Source: Tsuneonella aeria (lineage in GTDB: Bacteria; Pseudomonadota; Alphaproteobacteria; Sphingomonadales; Sphingomonadaceae). From it: DNA of 64,000 nucleotides. Positions 26,016 through 35,013 of this stretch are shown here, one piece after another. Numbering within the stretch: the first letter of the stretch is position 1; every line of letters starts with the position of its first letter. The notes beneath the pieces are model-generated. The model worked only from the letters and a program-made list of their open reading frames with translations. It searched no databases and was not told the DNA's origin. The position numbers and the translations under genes were made by a program. The stretch lies in assembly GCF_009827495.1 (NCBI RefSeq), contig NZ_WTZA01000002.1, positions 434,001 to 498,000 of the forward strand, given 5' to 3'.

Positions 26016-26070
26016 TGCAGTGCACAAATAGGAGATCGTCGCGGTGAGTCAACAATTTTTGTGCACTGCA
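26016..26070 (-). promoter_or_regulatory. phaP promoter with flanking 13-bp inverted repeat (candidate PhaR operator)
   Basis: On the minus strand a sigma-70-like promoter reads TTGACT (26052-26047), 16-base spacer, TATTTG (26030-26025). A perfect 13-bp inverted repeat, TGCAGTGCACAAA at 26016-26028 and its reverse complement at 26058-26070, brackets it: one arm covers the -10, the other lies just upstream of the -35. PhaR repressors bind TGC-rich, GCA-containing sites at phasin promoters, so this is the likely PhaR operator. The identification is inference. Confidence 0.6.
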
Positions 26071-26096
26071 CCATCGGCGCCGTGCGATCCGCGCTG

Positions 26097-27974
26097 TCAC
26101 CGCGTCCGGACGTAGCGTCCTGGCGCGTCCTCCAGAACCGTGTCGCCTTTGCCGCCAGGCGCCCTCTTGCCTTTTGCGGGCACTTTCTTGGCGTCCTTTG
26201 CGGTTAGCCATTCGAACCAGTGCGGCCACCAGCTTCCCTTGTGCTCGGTCGCGCCCGCGACGAAGTCATCCAGGCTGTCCGCGTCGCTATCGCCCGTCCA
26301 GTACTGGTACTTACCCGCGGCAGGGGGATTGACGACGCCGGCGATGTGACCCGATCCGGCAAGCACGAATGTCGTGTCCTTCCGCGCATGGCGGGTGAGG
26401 CGCCACACGCTGGCCGCCGGGGCGATATGGTCCTCACGCCCCGCCTGGATGAAAATCCGCGTGTCGATCCGGCTCAGGTCGATGGGGGTTCCATCCGCCT
26501 CCAGCGCGTCGGGCACGACCAGTCGATTGTCGCGGTAGAGATCGCGCAGGTAGGCGCCGTGCCATTTTGCCGGCAGGTTGGTCACGTCGCCGTTCCAGTG
26601 GAGCAGGTCGAACGCGGGATAATCCGCACCGAGAAGGTAGTTGTTGACCACATAGTTCCAGATGAGATCCCGCCCGCGCAGCAGATTGAACGTCGCGGCA
26701 AGATATCGGCCATCCAAATAGCCGTCGGGCGACAGCGTACCGAGCATTTCGAGCTGGTTTTCGTCGATGAAATTCTTGAGCTCGCCTGCCTCCTCGAAGT
26801 CCACTTGCGCGGTGAAGAACGTCGCGCTCGCAACTTTGCCCGCGTGGCCGCGCCGAGCGAGAATGGCCAGCGTGGCCGCCAACGTGGTCCCGGCCACGCA
26901 ATATCCGATAGTGTGGACGGAAGGCACCTTGAGCCGGCTGCGCACCAGATCGACCGCGTCTATCTGCGCGCGGATGTAGTCATCCCAGATCACGTCCTTC
27001 ATGCTGGCATCCGCCGATTTCCAACTCACGACGAAAACCGTCAGGCCCTGGTCGACCGCCCATTTGATGAAGCTCTTCTTCGGCGTGAGGTCGAGGATGT
27101 AGAACCGGTTGATCCATGGCGGAAAGATCAGCAATGGTGTCTCCAGCACCGTTTCCGTCGCCGGACTGTACTGGATGAGCTGGTAGAGCGGCGTCTCGTG
27201 GATCACTTTCCCGGGCGTGGTGGCGATCGTTTCGCCAAGGCGGAACGCTTCGGTATCGGTATGCGTCAGCTGCCCGCGCCGGAGATCGTCGATCAGGTGA
27301 CGCATTCCCTTCACCAGGTTCGCGCCGCGTGTCGCCATGGTCCGTTCCAGCACCACCGGGTTGGTGGCGATGAAATTGTCCGGGCTCATCGCCTCCAGCA
27401 TCGACCGCGTGGCGAACGCCAGCTGGTCGCGCTTCGCCGGGTCGAGACCCGTCGCGTCCTGGGCCATCCGATTGAGATGGTCGGCGACCATCAGGTATGC
27501 TTGATGGAGGAGCGCGTAAGCGGGATGGTTCCGCCAGGCCGGGTCGGAGAAGCGCTTGTCGTTGCGGGGCATCTCCGTTCCAGCATCGTTCGTGCCGGCC
27601 GCCTGGCCCACCACCCCCGACCACAGGGCCAGCGTCTCTTCTGCCAGCGCTCCCTGCGTTGAGAGGCCGTCCGCCATGGTCTTCTGCCAGGCATCGCTCC
27701 ACCCCTTCGACAGGAGGAGGAAGCGCGCGGGATCGATACCTGCTCCGCCGGCCGGCGCGGCGCTGCCCGTTCCGCCCAGATACTCGAGCCACATGGACTG
27801 CAGCGCGCGGCCTGTTTCGGCCCAGGCGGCCATGTCGTCCCACCCCATCGTGGGGGGCTGGGTCGCGTCCGAGGCGGCGCCGGGCATCATCGCCCCCCAC
27901 ATCTCGCGCATCGCCTCCCCCTGCATGTCGAAGAGCGCGGCGAAGGGATTGGGCGGGGGGGTCGCGCTGGCCAT
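26097..27974 (-). CDS. phaC: Class I poly(R)-hydroxyalkanoic acid synthase
   Basis: A 625-residue PHA synthase that polymerises 3-hydroxyacyl-CoA into granules. The lipase-like box is GYCVAGTTLAATLAILARRG with the catalytic Cys; the catalytic Asp lies in the region IFIQAGREDHIAPAASVWRL and the His in LAGSGHIAGVVNPPA. Other class I blocks: ETPLLIFPPWINRFYILDL, KSFIKWAVDQGLTVFVVSWK, FTAQVDFEEAGELKNFID and LLHWNGDVTNLPAKWHGAYL. The start at MASATPP has GAGAGGA upstream. The depolymerase and phaA/phaB genes are not nearby. phaP follows after a 96-base promoter region. Confidence 0.95.
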   Translation of the reverse strand: MASATPPPNPFAALFDMQGEAMREMWGAMMPGAASDATQPPTMGWDDMAAWAETGRALQSMWLEYLGGTGSAAPAGGAGIDPARFLLLSKGWSDAWQKTMADGLSTQGALAEETLALWSGVVGQAAGTNDAGTEMPRNDKRFSDPAWRNHPAYALLHQAYLMVADHLNRMAQDATGLDPAKRDQLAFATRSMLEAMSPDNFIATNPVVLERTMATRGANLVKGMRHLIDDLRRGQLTHTDTEAFRLGETIATTPGKVIHETPLYQLIQYSPATETVLETPLLIFPPWINRFYILDLTPKKSFIKWAVDQGLTVFVVSWKSADASMKDVIWDDYIRAQIDAVDLVRSRLKVPSVHTIGYCVAGTTLAATLAILARRGHAGKVASATFFTAQVDFEEAGELKNFIDENQLEMLGTLSPDGYLDGRYLAATFNLLRGRDLIWNYVVNNYLLGADYPAFDLLHWNGDVTNLPAKWHGAYLRDLYRDNRLVVPDALEADGTPIDLSRIDTRIFIQAGREDHIAPAASVWRLTRHARKDTTFVLAGSGHIAGVVNPPAAGKYQYWTGDSDADSLDDFVAGATEHKGSWWPHWFEWLTAKDAKKVPAKGKRAPGGKGDTVLEDAPGRYVRTR

Positions 27975-28083
27975 CGATCGAATCCTCTCATGCGTCTGGA
28001 TACGCAACAACTTGGCGTGCCTGCCGGTTTCGCGGCAAGGAATATTCGCCTACACGGGCAGGCCAACCTAGCCGAAGAGACCG

Positions 28084-29283
28084 ATGAACGACGAATTCTA
28101 CCGCATGAAGCGCCTGCCGCCCTATGTCATCGCCGAAGTAAACGGCATGCGGGCCGCCGCGCGCGCCGCGGGTCAGGACATCATCGATCTCGGCATGGGC
28201 AACCCCGACCTGCCGCCGCCGCCGCACGTCATCGAGAAACTGTGCGAAGTGGCGTCGAAGGCAGGCGCACACGGCTATTCGCAATCAAAGGGGATACCCG
28301 GCCTCCGCCGCGCGCAGGCGAACTATTACGGCCGCCGGTTCGGGGTGGAGCTCGATCCGGAGACCGAGGTCGTCGTGACGATGGGCTCGAAGGAAGGGCT
28401 CGCCAGCCTCGCCACGGCCATTACCGCGCCGGGCGACGTGGTTCTGGCGCCCAACCCCAGTTATCCGATCCACACCTTCGGCTTCATCATCGCCGGGGCC
28501 ACGATCCGCAGCGTGCCGACCACGCCGGACGAGGAATATTTTCGCAGCCTGGAACGGGCGATGGCCTTCACCGTCCCGCGGCCGAGCATCCTGGTGGTAA
28601 ACTACCCATCCAATCCCACTGCCGAGACGGTGGACCTCGCATTCTACGAACGGCTGGTCGCCTGGGCGCGCGAAAACCGGGTCTGGATCATTTCCGACCT
28701 CGCCTATTCGGAACTTTATTACGACGGCAAGCCAACTGTCTCGATCCTCCAGGTTCCGGGGGCGAAGGACGTGGCGGTAGAATTCACGTCGCTCAGCAAA
28801 ACCTATTCGATGGCTGGCTGGCGCATCGGCTTCGCCGTCGGCAACCGCGATCTCATCGCGGCCATGACACGCGTGAAGAGCTATCTCGACTACGGCGCGT
28901 TCACCCCGATCCAGGCGGCGGCCTGCGCGGCCTTGAACGGGCCGCAAGACATCGTCGAGAGGAACCGCCAGCTTTACCACAAGCGGCGCGATGTGCTGGT
29001 GGAAGTGTTTGGCCGCGCCGGGTGGGACATTCCGCCGCCGCCCGCCAGCATGTTCGCCTGGGCCCCTCTGCCCAAGGCACTGGCGCACATGGGCAGCCTG
29101 GAATTCTCGAAGCAGATGCTCCTCCACGCCCAAGTCGCCGTGGCGCCGGGCGTCGGATATGGCGAAGACGGTGAAGGTTACGTGCGCATCGCGCTGGTCG
29201 AAAACGAACAACGTCTGCGCCAGGCGGCTCGCAACGTGAAGCGCTGGTTCCAGTCCATGGGACATAACAGCAACGCCGCCTGA
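28084..29283 (+). CDS. alaC: AlaC-type PLP-dependent aminotransferase
   Basis: A 399-residue class I/II aminotransferase. The PLP Lys is in the block FTSLSKTYSMAGWRIGFAVG; other fold motifs are IIDLGMGNPDLPPPPHVIE, VTMGSKEGLASL, APNPSYPIHTFGF, VNYPSNPTAE and IISDLAYSELYYDG. The overall pattern matches glutamate-pyruvate aminotransferase AlaC, often annotated as LL-diaminopimelate aminotransferase-like. The gene starts 109 bases from the divergent phaC start, so they share a promoter region. Confidence 0.88.
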   Translation: MNDEFYRMKRLPPYVIAEVNGMRAAARAAGQDIIDLGMGNPDLPPPPHVIEKLCEVASKAGAHGYSQSKGIPGLRRAQANYYGRRFGVELDPETEVVVTMGSKEGLASLATAITAPGDVVLAPNPSYPIHTFGFIIAGATIRSVPTTPDEEYFRSLERAMAFTVPRPSILVVNYPSNPTAETVDLAFYERLVAWARENRVWIISDLAYSELYYDGKPTVSILQVPGAKDVAVEFTSLSKTYSMAGWRIGFAVGNRDLIAAMTRVKSYLDYGAFTPIQAAACAALNGPQDIVERNRQLYHKRRDVLVEVFGRAGWDIPPPPASMFAWAPLPKALAHMGSLEFSKQMLLHAQVAVAPGVGYGEDGEGYVRIALVENEQRLRQAARNVKRWFQSMGHNSNAA

Positions 29284-29334
29284 CACGGCAGCCGGGGCGC
29301 TTGCGAACTGTACCGGCATGCCCACCTTGGCGGG

Positions 29335-29925
29335 GTGGCAGACCAGCTCGCCCTTTTTCCCGACAGCCCGCCGGCCAGCGTGCCGGAAGGGCTCGTCTTC
29401 ATTCCCGACGCGATCTGCGCCGCGACGGAACGCGCGCTGGAAAGGCGGATCGACGCGGCACCGCTCACGCCCTTCCAGTTCGGCCAGTGGGAAGCCAAGC
29501 GTCTCACCGCAAATTACGGTTCGGCATACGATTACCAGCGGGCGCGGCCGATCTCCGCGCCGACCATGCCGGATTGGTTGGTCGATCTGCGCAACGCACT
29601 GGCCCCGGCTTTCGGCCTTTCGCCGGAAGCGTTCGTGCAGGGTCTCGCGATCCGGTACGATCCGGGTGCGGGTATCGGCTGGCACCGCGACCGGCCGCAG
29701 TACGGACAGGTCATCGGGCTGTCGCTATCGACCCCCGCGACCATCCGGTTCCGCCGGAGGCGCGCGGACGGCGCTTTCGACCGGCGTCCGGTGCTCCTTC
29801 CGCCACGCTCCGCCTATCTGCTTGACGGGCCCGCAAGGACGGATTGGCAGCACTCGATCGCCCCGATGACGGCGACCCGGCGCAGCGTCACCTTCCGCAC
29901 GCTGCGGAACGGCGCGCCGTTCTAG
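29335..29925 (+). CDS. AlkB-like 2-oxoglutarate-Fe(II) dioxygenase
   Basis: A 196-residue member of the AlkB family. The Fe-binding HxD is in GIGWHRDRPQYG (about residue 117), the second His in DWQHSIAPM, and the 2-oxoglutarate Arg in ATRRSVTFRTLR. GLSLSTPATIRFRRR and LLPPRSAYLLDGPARTDW are typical. Shorter ALKBH-like proteins of this type repair alkylated bases or modify other substrates; I cannot tell which. It starts at a GTG at 29335. It is convergent with rimO, 6 bases away. Confidence 0.87.
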   Translation: MADQLALFPDSPPASVPEGLVFIPDAICAATERALERRIDAAPLTPFQFGQWEAKRLTANYGSAYDYQRARPISAPTMPDWLVDLRNALAPAFGLSPEAFVQGLAIRYDPGAGIGWHRDRPQYGQVIGLSLSTPATIRFRRRRADGAFDRRPVLLPPRSAYLLDGPARTDWQHSIAPMTATRRSVTFRTLRNGAPF

Positions 29926-29931
29926 CGAGGG

Positions 29932-31326
29932 TTAATGGACGGGCGCGCCAAAAAGGTCGTGCGCGTCGGCATCTTCGACCAGCACATTCGCGAAGTCGCC
30001 CGGGCGCAAGTCTGCGGACACGTTGCGAAGGAATACCTGACCGTCGATCTCGGGGGCATCTGCCTGGCTGCGGGCGGTGGCGCCGATGTCGCCGTCAGCG
30101 TCGGGTTCGCCAACTTCGTCCACGATCACCGGCAGCACGCGGCCGACCTTCGCAGCCAGTTTCGCCGCGCTGATCCGTTCGGTTACTTCCATCAGGCGGG
30201 CGTAGCGTTCTTCCTTCACAGTCTCGGGCACGGGATCGGGCAGGGCGTTGGCCGCCGCGCCATCCACTGGCTCGAACCGGAAACCGCCCACGCGGTCGAG
30301 CTGCGCTTCTTCCAGCCAGTCGAGCAGGTACCGGAAATCGTCCTCGGTCTCGCCAGGAAAGCCGACCACGAAGCTGGAACGGATCGTGAGATCGGGCGCG
30401 ATCGCTCGCCACGCGCGGATGCGTTCCAGCACCCGGGCCTCATTCGCCGGCCGCTTCATCGCGCGCAGCACCTTGGGGCTGGCGTGCTGGAACGGAATGT
30501 CGAGGTATGGGGTCAGCAGCCCTTCGGCCATCAGCGGGATCACCGCGTCGACATGGGGGTAGGGATAGACATAGTGCAGCCGCACCCACGGCGAAGCGCC
30601 CTCCGGCGTGCGAAGCTGGCCGAGTTCGCGCGCCAGATCCGTCATGTGCGCGCGCACCGGGTGCCCGTGCCACATCCGTTCCTCGTGCCGGATGTCCACG
30701 CCATAGGCGCTGGTATCCTGGCTGATGACGAGTAGCTCCCGGGTGCCGGCCGCCACCAGCTTCTCCGCTTCTCGCAGGACGGCGTCGATGCGGCGGCTGG
30801 CGAGCCGCCCGCGAAGCTGCGGGATGATGCAGAACGCGCAGGAGTGGTTGCAGCCTTCGGAAATCTTGAGATAGCTGTAATGCCGCGGCGTCAGCTTGAT
30901 GCCGCCGTCGTCGGCATAGACCTGGGGCACTAGGTCAACGAACGGACCCTGGCTGGGCGGGGCGGCCGCGCGCACCGCGTCCACCACGGCTTCGTACTGC
31001 TGCGCGCCGGTCACGGCCAGCACCTGGGGGAAGCGCGCGCGGATGGCCTCGGCTTCTTCGCCCATGCAGCCGGTCACGATCACGCGGCCGTTTTCCGCGA
31101 TCGCCTCGCCGATCGCCTCGAGGCTTTCTTCCTTCGCGCTGTCGAGGAAGCCGCAAGTGTTCACCAACACGACGTCGGCGCCGGCGTAATCGGCGCTCAT
31201 CGAGTAGCCGTCCGCTCGCAGGGCCGTGAGGATGCGTTCCGAATCGACCAGCGCCTTGGGGCAGCCGAGGCTGACCATGCCGACTTTCTTCTGGTCTGGA
31301 ATCGAGGTGGGGGAGTGGGTGCTCAT
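29932..31326 (-). CDS. rimO: Ribosomal protein S12 methylthiotransferase RimO
   Basis: A 464-residue radical-SAM enzyme that methylthiolates Asp89 of ribosomal protein S12. Three parts are visible: UPF0004 domain with [19 protein letters not shown] and [18 protein letters not shown] (cluster Cys), the radical SAM motif [18 protein letters not shown], and a C-terminal TRAM-like region near [21 protein letters not shown]. The [11 protein letters not shown] block is also diagnostic. The ATG at 31326 is the only good start. YgfZ, which supports Fe-S methylthiotransferases, is encoded elsewhere in the window. Confidence 0.95.
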   Translation of the reverse strand: MSTHSPTSIPDQKKVGMVSLGCPKALVDSERILTALRADGYSMSADYAGADVVLVNTCGFLDSAKEESLEAIGEAIAENGRVIVTGCMGEEAEAIRARFPQVLAVTGAQQYEAVVDAVRAAAPPSQGPFVDLVPQVYADDGGIKLTPRHYSYLKISEGCNHSCAFCIIPQLRGRLASRRIDAVLREAEKLVAAGTRELLVISQDTSAYGVDIRHEERMWHGHPVRAHMTDLARELGQLRTPEGASPWVRLHYVYPYPHVDAVIPLMAEGLLTPYLDIPFQHASPKVLRAMKRPANEARVLERIRAWRAIAPDLTIRSSFVVGFPGETEDDFRYLLDWLEEAQLDRVGGFRFEPVDGAAANALPDPVPETVKEERYARLMEVTERISAAKLAAKVGRVLPVIVDEVGEPDADGDIGATARSQADAPEIDGQVFLRNVSADLRPGDFANVLVEDADAHDLFGAPVH

Positions 31327-31397
31327 CGCGGGCGGCCCCCTACACCCCGCGCGCCAATTAGGCTACACTATCGTGATAAGGGGGAGAACGGGCGCAA

Positions 31398-31808
31398 ATG
31401 GGGCCGGTTAACTGGGTTGCAGTTGTCGTGGCAGCGCTCGGGGCGGGGTTGCTTGCCCTCGCCTGGTTCAGGCCGGCATTCGGCGCGGAAAAGGCGCGCA
31501 AGGTTGCCGGCGGGCGCTTCGTCGCGCGGCGGCATCCGCTGCGCTTTGCTGCGCTCGCGGGGCTGATGCTGCTCATCACCTCTGCCATGCTGGGCCATTT
31601 CTTCGCCCGCGTCGGCAGCGCCACGCTGGCGGAAAAGCCCTGGCTCTATTTCATGATGAGCGGCGGCCTGGCGCTCGCCTTCGTCATCCCGGCGCTGTGG
31701 ACCAGTTTCGCCCATATTCGCGTGCCGACGCGCGTCGCGCTGATCGATGCGGGATACTGGCTGGCGGCTTATCTGGCGATGGGACTCGTCTTCTACCTGA
31801 TGGGATAG
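31398..31808 (+). CDS. Small four-helix membrane protein (DUF1761-like)
   Basis: One hundred and thirty-six residues with four hydrophobic segments: VAVVVAALGAGLLALAWF, LRFAALAGLMLLITSAML, WLYFMMSGGLALAFVIPAL and LIDAGYWLAAYLAMGLVFYL. The spacing, the N-terminal MGPVNWVAVVVAAL start and the loop GRFVARRHPLR match the DUF1761 family of membrane proteins, whose function is unknown. It is divergent from rimO and convergent with the K+ channel gene, 10 bases away. Confidence 0.78.
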   Translation: MGPVNWVAVVVAALGAGLLALAWFRPAFGAEKARKVAGGRFVARRHPLRFAALAGLMLLITSAMLGHFFARVGSATLAEKPWLYFMMSGGLALAFVIPALWTSFAHIRVPTRVALIDAGYWLAAYLAMGLVFYLMG

Positions 31809-31818
31809 CTGGCAGGCA

Positions 31819-32862
31819 TCATCCGCCGCCGGTGGGTCTGATCTCCACGACCACATCGCCGGCGCGCAGCTTTTCCGTCTCCCAGAATCCGAACGCGCTG
31901 TCGCCCCGATAGACCCTGAGGCCCAGGCCGCCGCTCGCCAATTCGTTCACGGTGTGTCCGATTTCGTCTTCCATCACCGGTCGTTCGACCAGTTGGACAC
32001 GCCCACCGACCGACGCGAGATCGACCATGTAATCGGCGACATGGCTTCCCTGCGCGCTGCCGGCGAGCAGCAGACCGGTGAAGCGCACCGGGTTGATCAC
32101 GTTGTCTGCCCCCGCCTGGCGCGCAAGCAGCTCGTTGTCCGCCGCGCGCACCACTACGCTGATCGGCACCCTGGGCGCGAGATGGCGGACGGTGAGGACG
32201 ATGAGGATCGAGGAATCGTCCCTTCCGGCAGAGACCAGCACCGTCTGCGCCTGTTCGATGCGCACCGCCATCAGGTTCTCATCCCGCGTGGCGTCGGCTT
32301 CCATTACGTTGCAACCCAGGGCCCCGGCCTCGGCCAGCCGCTCCGCGCTGTTGTCCATCACCACGATGCAGGACGGGTCGGTCCCGCGTGCGATCAATTC
32401 GTGGACCGCTTCGGATCCCGATATGCCGAAGCCCAGCACGACGATGTGATTGGTCAGGCGCTCCTGAATCCGCTTCATGCGCCATTTCTCCCAGCTTCTG
32501 CGAATGACGAAATCGTAGGCCGCGCCCACGAAGATGAACAGCACGGCGATCCGGATGGGCGTGACGATCACTGCCTCCACCAGCCGCGCCTGGGGCGAGA
32601 CGGGGGTGATGTCTCCGAACCCCGTGGTGGTGACGGAGATCATCGTGAAATAGACGATGTCGAGGAAGGAGACATCCCCGTCGTAGTGGTCGACCAGCCC
32701 GCTGCGATCGAACCAGTGGATCGACACCACCACGAGGACCAGAACGAGTGCCAACCCCAGCCGAATGCCGAGATCGGCCCAGACAGGGACTTTTACCGCG
32801 CGCCGCAGCGGCTGGAACTTGACGTCCGGCCGTGGGCGGCCGTTCCCCTGTTCCTCTGCCAT
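31819..32862 (-). CDS. Two-TM potassium channel with RCK (TrkA-N/C) domains
   Basis: A 347-residue ion channel subunit. One TM segment (LGLALVLVLVVVSIHWF, about 33-50), a pore with filter TTTGFGD, a second TM (VIVTPIRIAVLFIFVGAAYDF), then a cytosolic RCK/TrkA-N domain starting HIVVLGFGISGSEAVHEL and a TrkA-C-like C-terminal domain around VNELASGGLGLRVYRGD. The filter differs from the canonical TVGYGD but GFGD is common among bacterial K+ channels. The start lies 4 bases after the surE stop, so it is expressed with surE and serS. Confidence 0.88.
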   Translation of the reverse strand: MAEEQGNGRPRPDVKFQPLRRAVKVPVWADLGIRLGLALVLVLVVVSIHWFDRSGLVDHYDGDVSFLDIVYFTMISVTTTGFGDITPVSPQARLVEAVIVTPIRIAVLFIFVGAAYDFVIRRSWEKWRMKRIQERLTNHIVVLGFGISGSEAVHELIARGTDPSCIVVMDNSAERLAEAGALGCNVMEADATRDENLMAVRIEQAQTVLVSAGRDDSSILIVLTVRHLAPRVPISVVVRAADNELLARQAGADNVINPVRFTGLLLAGSAQGSHVADYMVDLASVGGRVQLVERPVMEDEIGHTVNELASGGLGLRVYRGDSAFGFWETEKLRAGDVVVEIRPTGGG

Positions 32863-32866
32863 GACT

Positions 32867-33628
32867 CTACGCGAACCGTTCGCCGAGCTCGCCGAGCGAG
32901 GCGTGGTGGGTCAGGTCGAGATGCAGCGGGGTGACCGCGACGTAGCCGTCGGCGATGGCTTCAAGGTCGGTGCCGTGGTCAAGCGTGTGCTCGATCGCCT
33001 CCAGCCCGAACCAGTAGTACGGATACCCGCGCGGATCGCGGCCTTCGACGACCGTGCCGCGCGAATAATCGTGAAATCCCTGGCGGACGACGCGGATGCC
33101 CTTCACCTCGCCGGCGTGCAGGGGCGGGAAGTTGACGTTGACGAGCGTGCGGCGCGGCAGCGGCACGTCAAGCAGCGGGGCCAGCACCCTGGCGCCCCAG
33201 GCCGCGGCCGCATCGAACGGGACCGCGTCGCCCATGCCTTCGCCAGCATAGACCTGCGAGAGTGCGATGGCGCGGATTCCGGCGAGAGCGCCCTCGATGG
33301 CCGCCGAAACGGTGCCGGAATAGGTGATGTCGTCCGCGAGGTTGGCACCGCGATTGACGCCCGACAGGATCACGTCCGGCGGCCCGTCCATCACCTTGCG
33401 CAAACCCAGCGTCACCGCGTCAGTCGGAGTGCCACTGACCGAGAAGCGCCGCGGACCATGCTGCCGCAGCCGCACGGGCCGGGCCAGCGTCAGCGAATGG
33501 CCGGCGCCCGACTGTTCCTCGGACGGGGCGCATATCCACACGTCGTCGGAGATCGACCGTGCGATTTCCTCCAGCACGGCGAGGCCGGGGGCGTGGATGC
33601 CATCGTCGTTGGTAAGAAGGATGCGCAT
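32867..33628 (-). CDS. surE: 5'/3'-nucleotidase SurE
   Basis: A 253-residue metal-dependent survival phosphatase that hydrolyses nucleoside monophosphates. The active-site motif is [16 protein letters not shown] at the N-terminus (metal Asp pair), followed by WICAPSEEQSGAGHSLTL, SGTPTDAVTLGL, DVILSGVNRGANLADDITYSGTVSAA, and VNVNFPP. The true start at 33628 overlaps the serS stop (ATGA), giving translational coupling; a longer reading frame is less likely. Confidence 0.95.
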   Translation of the reverse strand: MRILLTNDDGIHAPGLAVLEEIARSISDDVWICAPSEEQSGAGHSLTLARPVRLRQHGPRRFSVSGTPTDAVTLGLRKVMDGPPDVILSGVNRGANLADDITYSGTVSAAIEGALAGIRAIALSQVYAGEGMGDAVPFDAAAAWGARVLAPLLDVPLPRRTLVNVNFPPLHAGEVKGIRVVRQGFHDYSRGTVVEGRDPRGYPYYWFGLEAIEHTLDHGTDLEAIADGYVAVTPLHLDLTHHASLGELGERFA

Positions 33629-34902
33629 CAGCGGACAGGCTCCAGCAGGTGCAGCCCGCCGGTCCACGGCAGCAGCGCTTCCGGCACGATCACCGATCCA
33701 TCGGCCTGCTGATAGTTCTCCAGCACGGCAACCAGCGTGCGGCCCACTGCGAGGCCGGAACCGTTGAGAGTGTGGACGAAAGCGGGCTTGCCGTTCTCGT
33801 CACGGTAACGGGCGTTCATCCGCCTCGCCTGGAAGTCGCCGCACCAGCTGATCGAGCTGATCTCCCGATATGCCGCCTGGCCGGGCAGCCACACCTCGAG
33901 GTCGAAGGTCTTGCGCGCACCGAAGCCCATGTCGCCGGCACACAGCAGCATCGTGCGATAGGGCAGGCCCAGTCGCTCGAGGATATTCTGCGCGCTGCGG
34001 ACCATGTGCGCATGCTCTGCCGATGCGTCCTCTGGCCGGCAGATGGAGACAAGCTCCACCTTGTCGAACTGGTGCTGGCGGATATAGCCGCGGGTGTCGC
34101 GCCCCGCCGAGCCCGCTTCGGATCGGAAGCATGGAGTGAGCGCGGTGAGGCGCAGCGGCGCGGGCAAGTCGATGATCTGTTCGCGCACCGAATTGGTCAG
34201 GCTGACTTCGCTGGTCGGGATCAGCCAGCGCCCGTCGGTGGTCGCGAAGCTGTCCTCCGCGAACTTCGGTAGCTGTCCGGTGCCGAACATCGCATCTTCG
34301 CGCACCAGGAGCGGCACGGCACACTCCTGATAGCCATGTTCGCCTGTCTGCACGTCGAGCATGAACTGCGTCAGCGCCCGCTGCAGCCGGGCCATCTGTC
34401 CACGCAGAAAGGTGAAGCGCGCGCCCGCCAGTCTTGCGCCGGTTTCGAAATCCAGGCCCAGCGCGGGGCCAAAGTCCGCGTGTTCGGCGGGCTGGAAGGC
34501 GAACGCGGGAAGCTCGCCCCAACGCGCGGTCTCGACGTTGGATGCCTCGTCCTGCCCAAGTGGAACATCGGCGGCGGGCAGGTTCGGAAGCTGCGCCAGG
34601 AGATTGTCCTGCGCGGCCCCGGCGGCCCTCTCCTCTTCCTCGAGCGCGGGCAGCTCGGCCTTGATCGCCGCAACTTCCGCCTTGAGCGCACCGGCGGCAT
34701 CCTGGTCGCCGCGCCCCATCGCGGCGCCTATCGCCTTCGACGCTTCGTTGCGGCGGGCCAGGCGATCCTGCGCCTTGGTCGCCGCCACCCGGCGCCTTTC
34801 GTCGAGCGCCAGGACCTCGGCAGCTGCCGCGGCGAATCCCCGCCTTGCAAGCGCCGCGTCGAAGGCAGCGGGATCGTCGCGGATCAGGCGGATATCGTGC
34901 AT
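33628..34902 (-). CDS. serS: Seryl-tRNA synthetase
   Basis: A 424-residue class II aminoacyl-tRNA synthetase. The N-terminal tRNA-binding coiled coil is seen ([26 protein letters not shown] to [20 protein letters not shown]). Active-site features include [15 protein letters not shown] (TSE motif), motif 2 [23 protein letters not shown] and motif 3 [21 protein letters not shown]. Its stop overlaps the surE start. First gene of the serS-surE-channel unit. Confidence 0.96.
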   Translation of the reverse strand: MHDIRLIRDDPAAFDAALARRGFAAAAAEVLALDERRRVAATKAQDRLARRNEASKAIGAAMGRGDQDAAGALKAEVAAIKAELPALEEEERAAGAAQDNLLAQLPNLPAADVPLGQDEASNVETARWGELPAFAFQPAEHADFGPALGLDFETGARLAGARFTFLRGQMARLQRALTQFMLDVQTGEHGYQECAVPLLVREDAMFGTGQLPKFAEDSFATTDGRWLIPTSEVSLTNSVREQIIDLPAPLRLTALTPCFRSEAGSAGRDTRGYIRQHQFDKVELVSICRPEDASAEHAHMVRSAQNILERLGLPYRTMLLCAGDMGFGARKTFDLEVWLPGQAAYREISSISWCGDFQARRMNARYRDENGKPAFVHTLNGSGLAVGRTLVAVLENYQQADGSVIVPEALLPWTGGLHLLEPVR

Positions 34903-35013
34903 GGCCGCCGCCTATGCCCTGTCGGCTTTCGGGGAACAAGGCCGCCTGACGCGGGTAGAAAGGCCTATCACGGACCAGGCGAAGCGTGTGGGACGCCGGC
35001 AAAGGGCAGATAA

